This document shows positions 8,277-16,671 of a stretch of DNA of 64,000 nucleotides, in pieces. A model generated the notes under the pieces. It saw only the letters and a list, made by a program, of their open reading frames with translations. It searched no databases and was not told the DNA's origin. Made by a program: the position numbers and the translations under genes. Position 1 is the first letter of the stretch, and each line of letters begins with the position of its first letter. Source of the stretch: JAAOIF01 sp965206195 (lineage in GTDB: Bacteria > Pseudomonadota > Gammaproteobacteria > PS1 > Pseudothioglobaceae); assembly GCA_965206195.1 (NCBI GenBank), contig CBDBIZ010000008.1, positions 1 through 64,000 of the forward strand, given 5' to 3'.

Positions 8277-8393
8277 CCCTAACAAACACTAAAATGAATA
8301 TGCGAACGGAGCACTCTGATAGGAAAATGCGAATAGGTAAATTCAGTGCTTCTAGTAACTGGGGCGCATACTCATTTTAGTTGAGCGTTAGAT
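8277..8393 (+). other. attC-like site 6
   Basis: Left box CCCTAAC, right box GTTAGAT. Arms CTAAAATGAATATGCG and GCGCATACTCATTTTAG pair almost perfectly, and a second inner pair GAGCACT/AGTGCTTC extends the stem. GGCCCTAAC complements the cassette opening GTTAGGGCC. Confidence 0.92.
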
Positions 8394-8423
8394 TTTATTA
8401 GTAACCTTTAAAAAAGTAATTAG

Positions 8424-10034
8424 ATGAAAAACCTAAAAACCAGTTTTCTAGCGATCTTGATGCTCTTGGCTACTTTTTCATGCCAAACAGATGAATTAAT
8501 CTCACCTCGACTTCCAGAAATCAAAGTTGAGCAAGGAAGATTAAATTTTACTTCGAAAGAAGATTTAAGCTCTTTCTTAAATCAATATGAAGACGTTGAA
8601 TTTGAGGATGGATTGAAACCACAAATCAGAGAACTCGAACAAGTGGGATTCAAATCTCTTATGCCAACTTTCGAGGAAAGTGAACAATCTAAAATTGAAG
8701 AATATGTGAATTTTAGATTAAATGACTTGGCTAAACGAGGGATGATTGACGAAAATGCCAGAACTTCTTATGACGATGACGACTTACCCGAAGTTGATAT
8801 TGACGCCTCATTTGCAGATGAACTTGTTGCTGATCCAAATTTTGCATCAATTCTAAATCAGAACAGAGAAGTTGTTGTGGACGGTACAGTCTACAGATAT
8901 ACTGATTATGGAGTTTTATTCACAAATGTTGAAGCTGCAGAAAGTATCGACCTTGCTATCGATGAAATTAACTCAAACAGACTTATTCCTGCAACGAATG
9001 GCTCTCCATTATTAGTTTCTCATAATGTTTCTTTGCAAAATGAGCTAATCGAACCAATTCAAATAGATGATTGCTTTTTACATGCTGCTCGATGTGGTGG
9101 TGGAGGCGGATCCGGTGGCTCTGGTGGAAGATCCGGAGGAGGTTCAGGCGGCTCTGGAGGAGGTTCAACAGGACCAACACGAGACGAAATTCGTGACAAC
9201 CTTAAAGTTTGTGAATACCGATCTAATGTATTGAATAAAATATTTGGACCTTCGGAAAAATGCATAGATAAATTCGAAAGTCGCAAAAGAGTTAAAATAA
9301 AAACATGGGCACAGAATTATGTTTTATTTGCCTCCACTGGGGTTAAAATCAAGAGCCAAAGTAGAAGACTAAGAATTTGGTGGGCTAACAAAATTGATGA
9401 GCTTGAATTAGGCTATGCCATTGCCTCATTCAAATACACCGGTATTGGAACATGGCCAAGTTCTGGTGTGGTTAATCCTGTTGACTTTCATTACGAACTC
9501 AATGGATACATTGTGGATCAATATGGAAGATATGTATCAGGAACTACCCCTGCTCGTAACTTATTCACGAATTTTCCACTCCCTAATGACCAGCAATTAG
9601 TCAAAATATGGGTTTATAAACCAATTCAAGATGTTATCAAGAGCCTAACTGGCAACAGCGTCACGCATTTGGAATATTCAGGAAAGGATTTCAATAAGGC
9701 AGTCCGAAAATTGGTTGAAAATGCGGTAAAAGAACTCAAGAAGAAAGGTAAGAATATCAATGGTAAACCAGAAGCCGTTGTTATTTTCGATGATCCAGAA
9801 TGGAACAATATGAACTTTGTTTACACTAACTGGAAATCACTGAAAACCAATGAAAATAAGATTAGCAAGGTTTTCGATTGGAATACAGCCCAAATAGGAA
9901 TCAAAACAGGAGGATCTAGTACGAATCCAACGTATGGGTCTCCAAAAAAACCTAAGGATTTCAACATAGTTTGCTACGGTATGGGAAGAAGAGGTTCTAC
10001 TTGGAGAGGTGGAAGAATAGTATTAACAGATTAA
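8424..10034 (+). CDS. Lipoprotein with Gly/Ser linker and separate C-terminal domain
   Basis: A 536-aa protein with lipobox TFSC (Cys20). Residues about 25-215 are acidic and mainly helical. A flexible linker of glycines and serines (residues about 226-250) separates this from a basic C-terminal domain of about 285 residues rich in aromatics (RIWWANKID, WNNMNFVYTNWK) and ending RGGRIVLTD. Such a lipid anchor, linker and swappable-looking C-terminal domain is the plan of surface-displayed effectors, but no catalytic motif was recognised. A strong hairpin terminator follows directly. A near-identical copy is at 19557. Confidence 0.7.
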   Translation: MKNLKTSFLAILMLLATFSCQTDELISPRLPEIKVEQGRLNFTSKEDLSSFLNQYEDVEFEDGLKPQIRELEQVGFKSLMPTFEESEQSKIEEYVNFRLNDLAKRGMIDENARTSYDDDDLPEVDIDASFADELVADPNFASILNQNREVVVDGTVYRYTDYGVLFTNVEAAESIDLAIDEINSNRLIPATNGSPLLVSHNVSLQNELIEPIQIDDCFLHAARCGGGGGSGGSGGRSGGGSGGSGGGSTGPTRDEIRDNLKVCEYRSNVLNKIFGPSEKCIDKFESRKRVKIKTWAQNYVLFASTGVKIKSQSRRLRIWWANKIDELELGYAIASFKYTGIGTWPSSGVVNPVDFHYELNGYIVDQYGRYVSGTTPARNLFTNFPLPNDQQLVKIWVYKPIQDVIKSLTGNSVTHLEYSGKDFNKAVRKLVENAVKELKKKGKNINGKPEAVVIFDDPEWNNMNFVYTNWKSLKTNENKISKVFDWNTAQIGIKTGGSSTNPTYGSPKKPKDFNIVCYGMGRRGSTWRGGRIVLTD

Positions 10035-10043
10035 TAAGTTTCA

Positions 10044-10090
10044 TCACTTGGTCGGCATTTCTTAGCCGACCAAGTGATTTAAGTTTTTCC
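10044..10090 (+). terminator. Intrinsic terminator between cassette genes
   Basis: A 13-bp perfect inverted repeat, TCACTTGGTCGGC and GCCGACCAAGTGA, with an 8-nt loop, followed by TTTAAGTTTTTC. It lies between the first and second genes of the module, so the downstream pair may be attenuated or separately transcribed. Confidence 0.75.
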
Positions 10091-10093
10091 AGT

Positions 10094-10663
10094 ATGACTA
10101 GAATATCAATAATACTTTCTTTGGCTGCTTATATGTTTGTCAGCAAAGCCTCAGGTCAGTCAAAAGAAAACTACTTTAAAATAGATGGCGGCTATTTATC
10201 AGGAATTGGCAATATCAATTATGATAATCAAGTTGAATTCGTTAATCAAAGTAAAGCTTTTAGACTAAGAATATCTTATGGCATTTTTGTTAATTCTAAA
10301 ACTTCAGTAGGATTAGGCTTAGGGTTAGACGGATATCATAATCCACAACACAATACTCTGCCAGTCTTCCTCGAAGTGAGAAGATTTATAAGTAGTGATG
10401 AGAACTCTCTATTCGCTTTTTTGAATTTAGGTACTGCTCTAAAAATCAGTCAGGAATTCGAGAAAGGATTTCATTTCTCATCCGGACTTGGATATATAAT
10501 AAAAAGAAGAAAAATAAGTTTTCTTCCTGCGATTGGAATAAACATTCAAAATATAGCTGATGGTAGGGCAATTTTAATAGACCCTTCAACAAATCAAGTT
10601 GAATTCATTAACTCTAAGATAACGCTGAGCAGTCTTTCATTTAATCTTGGAATTCAGTTTTGA
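10094..10663 (+). CDS. Small outer-membrane beta-barrel-like protein
   Basis: A 189-aa protein. The ATG at 10094 gives a clean signal peptide (MTRISIILSLAAYMFVSKAS, then GQ); a longer frame upstream runs back through the terminator hairpin and is unlikely. The mature part shows repeated beta strands with glycine turns (YLSGIGNINYD, SVGLGLGLDGYHN, FAFLNLGTALKIS, HFSSGLGYIIKR) and ends in a hydrophobic strand closing with Phe (LSFNLGIQF), typical of outer-membrane barrels. The role is unknown. The next gene overlaps its stop. Confidence 0.65.
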   Translation: MTRISIILSLAAYMFVSKASGQSKENYFKIDGGYLSGIGNINYDNQVEFVNQSKAFRLRISYGIFVNSKTSVGLGLGLDGYHNPQHNTLPVFLEVRRFISSDENSLFAFLNLGTALKISQEFEKGFHFSSGLGYIIKRRKISFLPAIGINIQNIADGRAILIDPSTNQVEFINSKITLSSLSFNLGIQF

Positions 10664-11180
10664 AGAAAACAAACCTTTTCCTTCTAGTACTTTTTACAGC
10701 ATGTTCAAGTACCAAAATAATTAAGTATTCTGCTCTCCCTCAAATAGTTGTGGGAGAAGAAATTCTTATGATGGACATTAAAAATTTACCTGAAATCCAA
10801 CAATACAATTTGTTTCAAACTGGCAGTAAAATTCTGTCTGAATCAAATAAATTGAAATTTATTCCAGAACTTGAATATGATCTAGCAAATGAAGGCATTG
10901 GTAAAGAGCAATTTTACCGTAACTCTGTCCCCGACTCCATAATTTCCATTCTTGCAACTAAAACGAATAGCCGCTACATTTTATATGTTAAGAAGATTAG
11001 TTCGAAAAAAGGGGCGGCTTTTGGCTCTTACACTCCTCTAGAACTAGATAAGTATAACTCACATTATTATCAAGAAAGCGAAACAAATAGTGCCAGCCTA
11101 CTTTTCAGAATAATCGATACAAAAGTTAATTTGACTGAAAGCAAATTTCAGATCAATACGAAGATTAATCCTTTGATCAT
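10660..11180 (+). pseudogene. Small lipoprotein truncated by IS3
   Basis: The intact version at 21793-22428 is 211 aa. Here the last ~37 residues are replaced by 11 residues read from the IS end. It uses a TTG start that overlaps the previous stop (TTGA). The lipobox is FTAC in LLVLFTACSS. Function unknown. Confidence 0.8.
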
Positions 11181-11210
11181 TGGACTTGCGACAAAAAAGT
11201 GGACAAATAG

Positions 11211-12064
11211 TTAAGCGCATTTTGAATAATTGATTTTTCCATATTGTTCGGGAGTTTTGTATCCCAGGTATGCGTGTTTTCTTTTTCTATTGTACCATAT
11301 TTCAATAAACTCGAAGACCTCTCTTCTGGCTTGTAGTATGGAATTGAACCGAATATGTTTGACCATTTCAGATTTGAGTATTTTAAAGAAATTCTCGGCT
11401 ACAGCATTGTCCCAACAATTTCCCTTTCGACTCATACTTTGAATCACTTGATGGTTTTTGAGTTCATTGCTAAAAGCATAAGAGGCATACTGTACGCCTT
11501 GATCTGAGTGGAAGATCATCCCGGGTTTGACCACCCTGTTTTGTCTGGCCATCTTCCATGCAGCCATTATGGTGACTTGAGTTGTCATGGAGGTGCTGGT
11601 TGACCATCCAATAACCTTTCTGTCGAATAAATCCATGATAGTGGTCAAATAAACCCATCCCTGATCTGTTGGCAGATACGTGATATCAGACACCCATTTT
11701 TGAGAGGGTTCCAAGGCATGGAAGTCCCTGTTTAGGATATTTTCAGCCACAGGAAAGTTATGCCTGGAGTCTGTTGTAGTTCCTCTGAACTTCTTACATG
11801 TAATGCTCTTGAGCCCCTCTGCACGCATGATACGAGCTACCCTGGGGCGAGAAACTATCCAGCCAAGATCATCTCATCGGTAATCTTTGGACTCCCATAC
11901 CTGCCTTTACTACCCTGATATAAATCTTTGATCTGTCTGGTAACCTCTGTTCTTTCAATGGACCTTCGTGACGGCTCTCGTCCTAGCCACTCATAATAAC
12001 CACTCCTGCTTACTTTAAAAGCCTGACACATCTTCTCAACACCAAATTTGTGGTTGTAATCCAT
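11211..12064 (-). pseudogene. IS3 OrfB broken by a 4-bp deletion
   Basis: The frame is split into an N-terminal 69-codon part (11855-12064) and a C-terminal part (11211-11828) by loss of 4 bp. The DDE motifs are all in the C-terminal part but are no longer fused to the start, so this copy should not produce its own transposase. Confidence 0.9.
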
Positions 12065-12378
12065 TATGAATTTGAATATTTGTTGTCTCCCTTGGAGAAG
12101 ATGCTTATGGCCTTTTTTAGAATCTCTCGTTCTATTTGGGCATCCTTTAATTCCTTTTTCAGCTTGGCTACCTCTTTCTGTTCAGGGGTCATATTGACAT
12201 TGCCATGACCAGAAAAACTTCCGGCTCCAAATTGTTCGTGTTCTCGTTTCCATCTGCAAACCAACTCTGACCGTATCCCTAATTCATCAGCTATTTCCTT
12301 AGGGGGCTTACCTCTCAAACACAGAATGACTACCATTTCCTTGAACTCTTTATCGAAGTATCTTCTTTCTCTTTTCAT
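12064..12378 (-). CDS. IS3-family transposase OrfA
   Basis: Same 104-aa HTH and coiled-coil protein as at 3524-3838, with one difference (Ile for Asn at residue 18). It is intact, but its orfB partner is frameshifted. Confidence 0.88.
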   Translation of the reverse strand: MKRERRYFDKEFKEMVVILCLRGKPPKEIADELGIRSELVCRWKREHEQFGAGSFSGHGNVNMTPEQKEVAKLKKELKDAQIEREILKKAISIFSKGDNKYSNS

Positions 12379-12438
12379 ATACAGTAAATTTAGCTTTAAC
12401 GAGCTTAACTTACTGTCCAGTCAAATGTAGCAGCTCCA

Positions 12439-12738
12439 GGATGGGCAGAAAAAAGGAATGCTTTAGTTGGCTTTCGTACTATTATGGCATTTAGGAGTGA
12501 TGAAACTTGGAAATTTGCTAATCAAAATTTTTTCAAATTTTTGCTCATTACTACTATGGTAACGTTTTTACTACATACTATTATATATGCTATATTCAAA
12601 GATTATGCAATGGCGACTAATTATTCAAGACTTTTTTTTGGATCTTCTTTTTTAGGTTTAGCATTACTTCTAGAAATCATTATGATTTTTAAATTCAATT
12701 GGAAGGGTGAACTAAGTAATTGTTACGAAATAGATTGA
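12439..12738 (+). pseudogene. sdpI: SdpI-family immunity protein fragment
   Basis: The frame is open from the IS3 edge: GWAEKRNALVGFRTIMAF, then RSDETWKFAN. This matches the G(Y/F)RTxxSxxSxxxWxxAN signature of SdpI-family membrane proteins and is close to the intact copy at 53649 (GWAKKRNSLTGYRTIMSF). Three hydrophobic segments follow. The N-terminal ~35 residues are lost at the IS3 element and the C-terminus runs into the ISAzo13 element, which inserted after KGELS. It is the remnant of a third sdp cassette. Confidence 0.8.
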
Positions 12739-13988
12739 CTATTGTATATTTTTCATCGAACTTCACAGAATGGAAGACGAAAAATTACTGAAGAAGATCA
12801 ATCTGGTACTGCCTTGTTTAAATGAGGGTCAGAAACGTATTTACCTTGCCTCAGAAGCTGAGTTTTTAGGCCGTGGGGGTAAAAGGAAGATAGAAAAATT
12901 GACTGGGGTTTCGCATAATACAATCAACAAAGGTATAAGCGAATTGGGGGCAAAAGACCACCTATTGGTAAACCGACCTTTGAGGAAAGTCGGGGCAGGG
13001 AGAAAGAAAAAAGTAACTGGTCTGGTATGGGAAAAGATAAAGCAATTCATAGAGCCCCATACACGTGGGGAGCCCCAATCAGCCTTACAATGGGTCAGTA
13101 AAAGCCTGAGGAATATTGAGTCCGCCCTTAAGGGCTCGGGTGTAAACATAAGCCACAGGGTGATTGGAGAGGCATTGAAAACCCATGGCTTTAGTTTACA
13201 AGCTAACCGAAAGACTTATGAAGGTAAGGGGCATAAAGACAGGGATGCTCAATTTGAACACATAAATAACAAGGTCAATCAATACTTAAAGAGAAACCAG
13301 CCTGTTGTTTCGGTAGACGCAAAAAAGCGAGAGTTGATTGGCAATTACAAAAACAATGGGTCAGAATGGAACCCAAAGGGATCACCTTCAAAAGTAAACG
13401 CTTATGATTTTCTTACAGATGCCGAAGGGGTGGCCATACCTTATGGGGTTTATGACCTGAAAGAGAACAAAGGTTGGGTCAATGTTGGCATCACAAAGGA
13501 TACAGCCGAATTTGCCGTCCAAAGTATCAGGAATTGGTGGTATGAGATGGGTATTTATTATCATAACAATGCTGATTCACTACTTATTACCGCAGATGGG
13601 GGTGGCAGTAACGGTTCCAGGAACAGGCTATGGAAATATGAGCTGCAAAAATTGGCCAATGAAGCAGGGTTGACCATAGAGGTTGTTCATTTCCCACCAG
13701 GCACAAGCAAATGGAATAAAATAGAACACCGCTTGTTTTCTTATATTTCCAAGAACTGGAGAGGAAGGCCTTTGGTCAGTTATGAGGTAATGATCAAATT
13801 AATAGGGGCCACAAAAACAAACAAAGGACTTGAAGTTGATTGCCAAATAGATAAGGGTTCTTACAAAACAGGTATCAAAATAAGTGATGAAAAAATGGAA
13901 AACATCAGTATCTCCCCAAGTGCTTTTCATGGGGAATGGAATTATTCTATTAGCCCTCAGTAATGGTCATATTATTTAGTAACAATTC
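12718..13988 (+). mobile_element. ISAzo13-family element
   Basis: A 1.27-kb element with inverted ends AATTGTTAC(G/T)AAATA on the left and the matching TAACAATT on the right, and a single transposase gene. CTAAGT occurs immediately outside both ends (12712-12717 and 13989-13994), a 6-bp target duplication. The insertion is thus simple, and the sequences on either side were already joined when it arrived. Confidence 0.88.
12770..13963 (+). CDS. ISAzo13-family transposase
   Basis: A 397-aa transposase of the ISAzo13 type. The N-terminal winged-helix region includes LGRGGKRKIEKLTGVSHNTI and GAGRKKK. The catalytic core shows the family DDE pattern in VVSVDAKKRELIGNYKN, LLITADGGGSNGSRNRLWK and FPPGTSKWNKIEHRLFSYIS. 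Length and motif order match the family. The start ATG is 52 bp inside the left end. Confidence 0.9.
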   Translation: MEDEKLLKKINLVLPCLNEGQKRIYLASEAEFLGRGGKRKIEKLTGVSHNTINKGISELGAKDHLLVNRPLRKVGAGRKKKVTGLVWEKIKQFIEPHTRGEPQSALQWVSKSLRNIESALKGSGVNISHRVIGEALKTHGFSLQANRKTYEGKGHKDRDAQFEHINNKVNQYLKRNQPVVSVDAKKRELIGNYKNNGSEWNPKGSPSKVNAYDFLTDAEGVAIPYGVYDLKENKGWVNVGITKDTAEFAVQSIRNWWYEMGIYYHNNADSLLITADGGGSNGSRNRLWKYELQKLANEAGLTIEVVHFPPGTSKWNKIEHRLFSYISKNWRGRPLVSYEVMIKLIGATKTNKGLEVDCQIDKGSYKTGIKISDEKMENISISPSAFHGEWNYSISPQ

Positions 13989-13996
13989 CTAAGTTG

Positions 13997-14401
13997 TTAT
14001 TTCTTCCAGATTTCAAACGACAATTTATCCATATAATCCTGTCTGCTCACGATCAACACTTTTTTTATATCTCTCTCCCAAGTAGGAGAAAATGCATAGT
14101 CATATACCAGGTAATATAAGCCCTGGTTTGTCTTGAATAGTCCAGAGAAGTGGCGATAATCGTATCCCATTTGATCTAGTACTTCCTTTCGCACAGTGGC
14201 CTTTCCTTGGGGGCAAAGCATCTTGAGAATTCGTCGATTTGATCGTATCTGACGATTAGTTTGCTGAATCAACCGCTCGTCATCTGCTTTGTACTGGTTG
14301 TTGTACACATTGCGGCAATAGGCATCACAAAATCGCTTGTCAGTCCTTCCTACAAGTGATTTGCCACATTTTCTACATGATCTTGTACTGAAATTTTCCA
14401 T
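13997..14401 (-). CDS. Zinc-ribbon protein next to the integrase
   Basis: A 134-aa protein with an N-terminal treble-clef/zinc-ribbon: CRKCGKSL followed by FCDAYCRNVYNNQ (CxxC...CxxxC). A basic helical middle (RQIRSNRRILKML) leads to a C-terminal domain with VYDYAFSP. Similar proteins occur widely in Bacteroidota chromosomes and look nucleic-acid binding, but no role is known to me. It is divergent from the integrase with a 75-bp AT-rich spacer, so the two could share regulatory sequence. It has no attC and is the only minus-strand gene here that is not part of a mobile element. It probably belongs to the host chromosome. Confidence 0.75.
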   Translation of the reverse strand: MENFSTRSCRKCGKSLVGRTDKRFCDAYCRNVYNNQYKADDERLIQQTNRQIRSNRRILKMLCPQGKATVRKEVLDQMGYDYRHFSGLFKTNQGLYYLVYDYAFSPTWERDIKKVLIVSRQDYMDKLSFEIWKK

Positions 14402-14476
14402 TTTTATAAATACTTATAGTCGAATATAAGTACTTATTAATGCAGTTATATTATCACAATATTTTTTTATTGCCTC

Positions 14477-15349
14477 ATGCCAACTACCGAACTGGTAACT
14501 CCCGTGTTGAATGATTATCAACATGCGCTGTTGATGATGGAAACGAAATTGAAGGTGAAGCGCTACAGTGCGTCCACCCAGCATGTCTATCTAAGCATGC
14601 TTCGGGCTTTTTTAAAAAATGTGTATCCAAAGCCCCTGTACCAACTCAGCACTGCAGACGTGATGGTCTATCACAGACACTTAATAGAGGAGCGAAGAAT
14701 TTCCAGATCTTCTCAGAATCAAAGTATAAATGCTATAAAATTCTATTTGGAGCACGTTTTAGGGTGGGATCGTCAAATTTTCAAATTGGATCGTCCAAAG
14801 AAAGTGGAGAGATTGCCACAGGTATTGAGCCTTGAAGAAGTCCGGGCCATATTAAAAGTCACCACTAATGTGAAGCACAAAGCGATGCTAACAACGCTCT
14901 ATTCGGCGGGATTGCGGATAGGCGAACTACTCAATCTGCGCATTCAAGATATTGATTCTCACCATATGCGAATCTGGGTCAGAGAGGGCAAGGGGGTAAA
15001 AGATCGTATGACAGTACTATCTCCGCATCTTTTAAAGCTTCTTAGGCTCTATTATAAGCAATATAAGCCCAAGCAGTATCTTTTTGAGGGACCTAACGGC
15101 GTACCCTATTCCGCAACGAGTGTTCGCAAAGTACTCTACCGATCAACGATGCGTGGTGGCATACGAAAACAGATCGTACCACATACCCTGCGACACAGCT
15201 TTGCGACGCATCTACTCGAAAATGGAGTGAATTTGCGATATATCCAAACATTGCTGGGCCACACAAGCACCAAAACCACTGAAATCTACACGCACGTGAG
15301 TACCAAAAAGCTGGATGAAATAAAAAGCCCGTTAGATTTCATGCAATGA
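14477..15349 (+). CDS. Tyrosine recombinase, Xer/IntI-like candidate cassette integrase
   Basis: A 290-aa site-specific recombinase. The N-terminal SAM-like DNA-binding domain (about 15-100) is followed by a catalytic domain with R147 (AGLRIGE), K172/K175 (GKGVKDR), H236-x-x-R239 (HTLRHSFATHLL), H262 (LLGHTSTKTT) and nucleophile Y271 (EIYTHV). R147 to H236 is only 89 residues. In IntI1 the corresponding distance is about 130 because of the IntI-specific insert that contacts flipped attC bases. That insert is absent here, so the protein is closer to XerC/D and to small Bacteroidota integrases. The first cassette of the downstream array begins 50 bp after its stop, in the same orientation. This is reversed relative to most integrons, whose intI diverges from the array. 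It is the only site-specific recombinase in the window and the obvious candidate for moving cassettes, but this is inferred. Confidence 0.88.
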   Translation: MPTTELVTPVLNDYQHALLMMETKLKVKRYSASTQHVYLSMLRAFLKNVYPKPLYQLSTADVMVYHRHLIEERRISRSSQNQSINAIKFYLEHVLGWDRQIFKLDRPKKVERLPQVLSLEEVRAILKVTTNVKHKAMLTTLYSAGLRIGELLNLRIQDIDSHHMRIWVREGKGVKDRMTVLSPHLLKLLRLYYKQYKPKQYLFEGPNGVPYSATSVRKVLYRSTMRGGIRKQIVPHTLRHSFATHLLENGVNLRYIQTLLGHTSTKTTEIYTHVSTKKLDEIKSPLDFMQ

Positions 15350-15359
15350 GTTACCTTTG
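15332..15359 (+). promoter_or_regulatory. Candidate Pc-like promoter reading into the array
   Basis: TACCTTTG at 15352-15359 fits the Bacteroidota -7 consensus TAnnTTTG. A TTA at 15332-15334 sits 17 bp upstream, where a TTG is expected. It overlaps the integrase stop and points into the first cassette. The -33 match is weak. Confidence 0.5.
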
Positions 15360-15405
15360 AAAAGGTGGGTAACACACATTAATGTGTGTTACGCCATAGT
15401 TATAT
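15350..15405 (+). other. Candidate attI site
   Basis: This 56-bp stretch between the integrase stop and the first cassette ends in GCCATAGTTATATGG. The GTTATATGG beginning at 15399 is identical to the openings of the next two cassettes (16725, 18122), so 15399/15400 is the insertion point. Unlike the attC sites it has no long internal hairpin arms. Position and junction support attI. Confidence 0.65.
15369..15392 (+). promoter_or_regulatory. Perfect 24-bp palindrome beside the integrase
   Basis: GTAACACACATT is followed immediately by its exact reverse complement. A second inverted pair, GTTACC/GGTAAC (15350-15355 and 15368-15373), overlaps it. The palindrome lies just downstream of the promoter candidate. 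It could bind a dimeric repressor or the recombinase, or form a terminator stem for the integrase transcript, although no T-run follows. Confidence 0.6.
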
Positions 15406-15422
15406 GGTATTAAAAAAACAGA

Positions 15423-16664
15423 ATGATAAAAACAAACTTTACTGTTCTATTCATATTACTCATTCAAACAATATTTGGACAAAATAGAACTGACTATTTA
15501 TCTAATAATAGTATTGATTTAAGAAAAAATAGACCAGCAATAACTGAAAAAAAATTTAATATTATTGGTTTTGGAGCATTACACGGAAGTGCTAAAACCT
15601 ATGACGCAGAATTAAATTTAGTAAGTTCATTGGTAGAAAAAAATATTTTTGATTATTATATAATCGAAACCAATTATAGTCAAGCATACTATTTTCAAGA
15701 ATACCTTAAAACAGGGGATGAAAAATTATTACAAGAACTAACCCTTTCTTTTCAAACTATGGTTTCTCAAGAAGGAACAATCGAAACTTTTAATCATTGG
15801 AAAAATATTCGAGAATTAAGCCTAAGACATCCGAATATACCAATTAAAATTATAGGCTGTGATGTAATAAACGAATACCGTTTTCCAATTAAACATATTT
15901 TGCATTTAACAACAGGTAATAGTATTTGGAATGAACGAGAAAAACTAGAAAAAGTAAGCCTTCAAGAAAATTTAGACTTGTCAATATGGAATAAAGAAAT
16001 AAATTCAATAGTTAAATCTTTCGTTCAAGATTATTTGACAAACAAGGAGGAATACAAAGAACTAATTACTGACATTGAAATTTTTGATCATATTATTAGC
16101 AATATCAATCACAATTTTGAAGACAAAAGAGAAAGAGAAAAAATCATCTTTGAAAACTATATGTTTTTACATAAAAAGTTAAACCTATCTGATAAAAAAC
16201 AATTTGCAAAATACGGTTATTTTCATATTCAAAAAGAACGTGAAGGAAATTACCCATCATTTTTTACTCGGCTAATAGAAAATAAAGTTTACGAAAGAAA
16301 TAACGTAATAACGATAATGGGTTATCTAACAAAAAGCAAAGTCCTTTGGGACAAAAAATATGATAAAAAAGGAGATTACAAAACCTATACAACTAAATCA
16401 GGTTATGGTATTGCGGACTATTGGAAAGAGTACTTTAAAGGAATTAAATATCTAAAAAAGTCAAGTCTTTCTGATTTAACTATGTTTAAACTAAATGGAG
16501 AAAACTCACCTTATTTACTTGGGACAGATTTAGTAGAGATTAAAATGTTTCTCAAAGATTACAACACAACTAAACTAGAAGGTAAAAACACTTTGCAGTT
16601 CGTAGATTACGCTATATTGATTAGCAACTCTAAAGAACAAGTGCCAATCGAAGAAATGAAATAA
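15423..16664 (+). CDS. Exported erythromycin-esterase-like protein, copy 1
   Basis: A 413-aa protein with a signal peptide (residues 1-19, ending IFG). The mature part opens with a segment like the EreA/ChaN-type fold: FNIIGFGALHGSAKTYDAEL (His54), then DYYIIETNYSQAYYFQEYL (Glu82) and KTGDE. These fit the family's catalytic His and Glu positions, but the ATHGS motif is degenerate and similarity is weak. Hydrolysis of macrolides should not be assumed; the substrate is unknown. It is the single gene of the first cassette after the integrase, which is the best expressed position in an integron. Two further copies follow in tandem. Confidence 0.7.
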   Translation: MIKTNFTVLFILLIQTIFGQNRTDYLSNNSIDLRKNRPAITEKKFNIIGFGALHGSAKTYDAELNLVSSLVEKNIFDYYIIETNYSQAYYFQEYLKTGDEKLLQELTLSFQTMVSQEGTIETFNHWKNIRELSLRHPNIPIKIIGCDVINEYRFPIKHILHLTTGNSIWNEREKLEKVSLQENLDLSIWNKEINSIVKSFVQDYLTNKEEYKELITDIEIFDHIISNINHNFEDKREREKIIFENYMFLHKKLNLSDKKQFAKYGYFHIQKEREGNYPSFFTRLIENKVYERNNVITIMGYLTKSKVLWDKKYDKKGDYKTYTTKSGYGIADYWKEYFKGIKYLKKSSLSDLTMFKLNGENSPYLLGTDLVEIKMFLKDYNTTKLEGKNTLQFVDYAILISNSKEQVPIEEMK

Positions 16665-16671
16665 AAACACC

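Larger units (their letters stand above)
8387..11180 (+). repeat. Duplicated three-gene cassette, copy 1 (truncated)
   Basis: This segment matches 19519-22313 at offset 11133 with only scattered substitutions, mainly near the end of the first gene. Homology ends at the left edge of the IS3 element at 11181, which cuts the third gene. Confidence 0.92.
11181..12438 (-). mobile_element. IS3-family element, copy b (orfB frameshifted)
   Basis: A 1258-bp copy of the same IS, 4 bp shorter than the others because GCAA is missing at about 11872 (GATCATCTCATC against GATCATGCAACTCATC). It has no target duplication. The left flank is a lipoprotein gene and the right flank an sdpI fragment, so the neighbours were brought together by recombination. 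Confidence 0.92.

Noticed and set aside
8983..9286. Antisense proline-rich frame opposite the Gly/Ser linker
   Set aside because: It is the complement of the glycine-rich linker and has no start or context of its own. The same shadow appears in the second copy.
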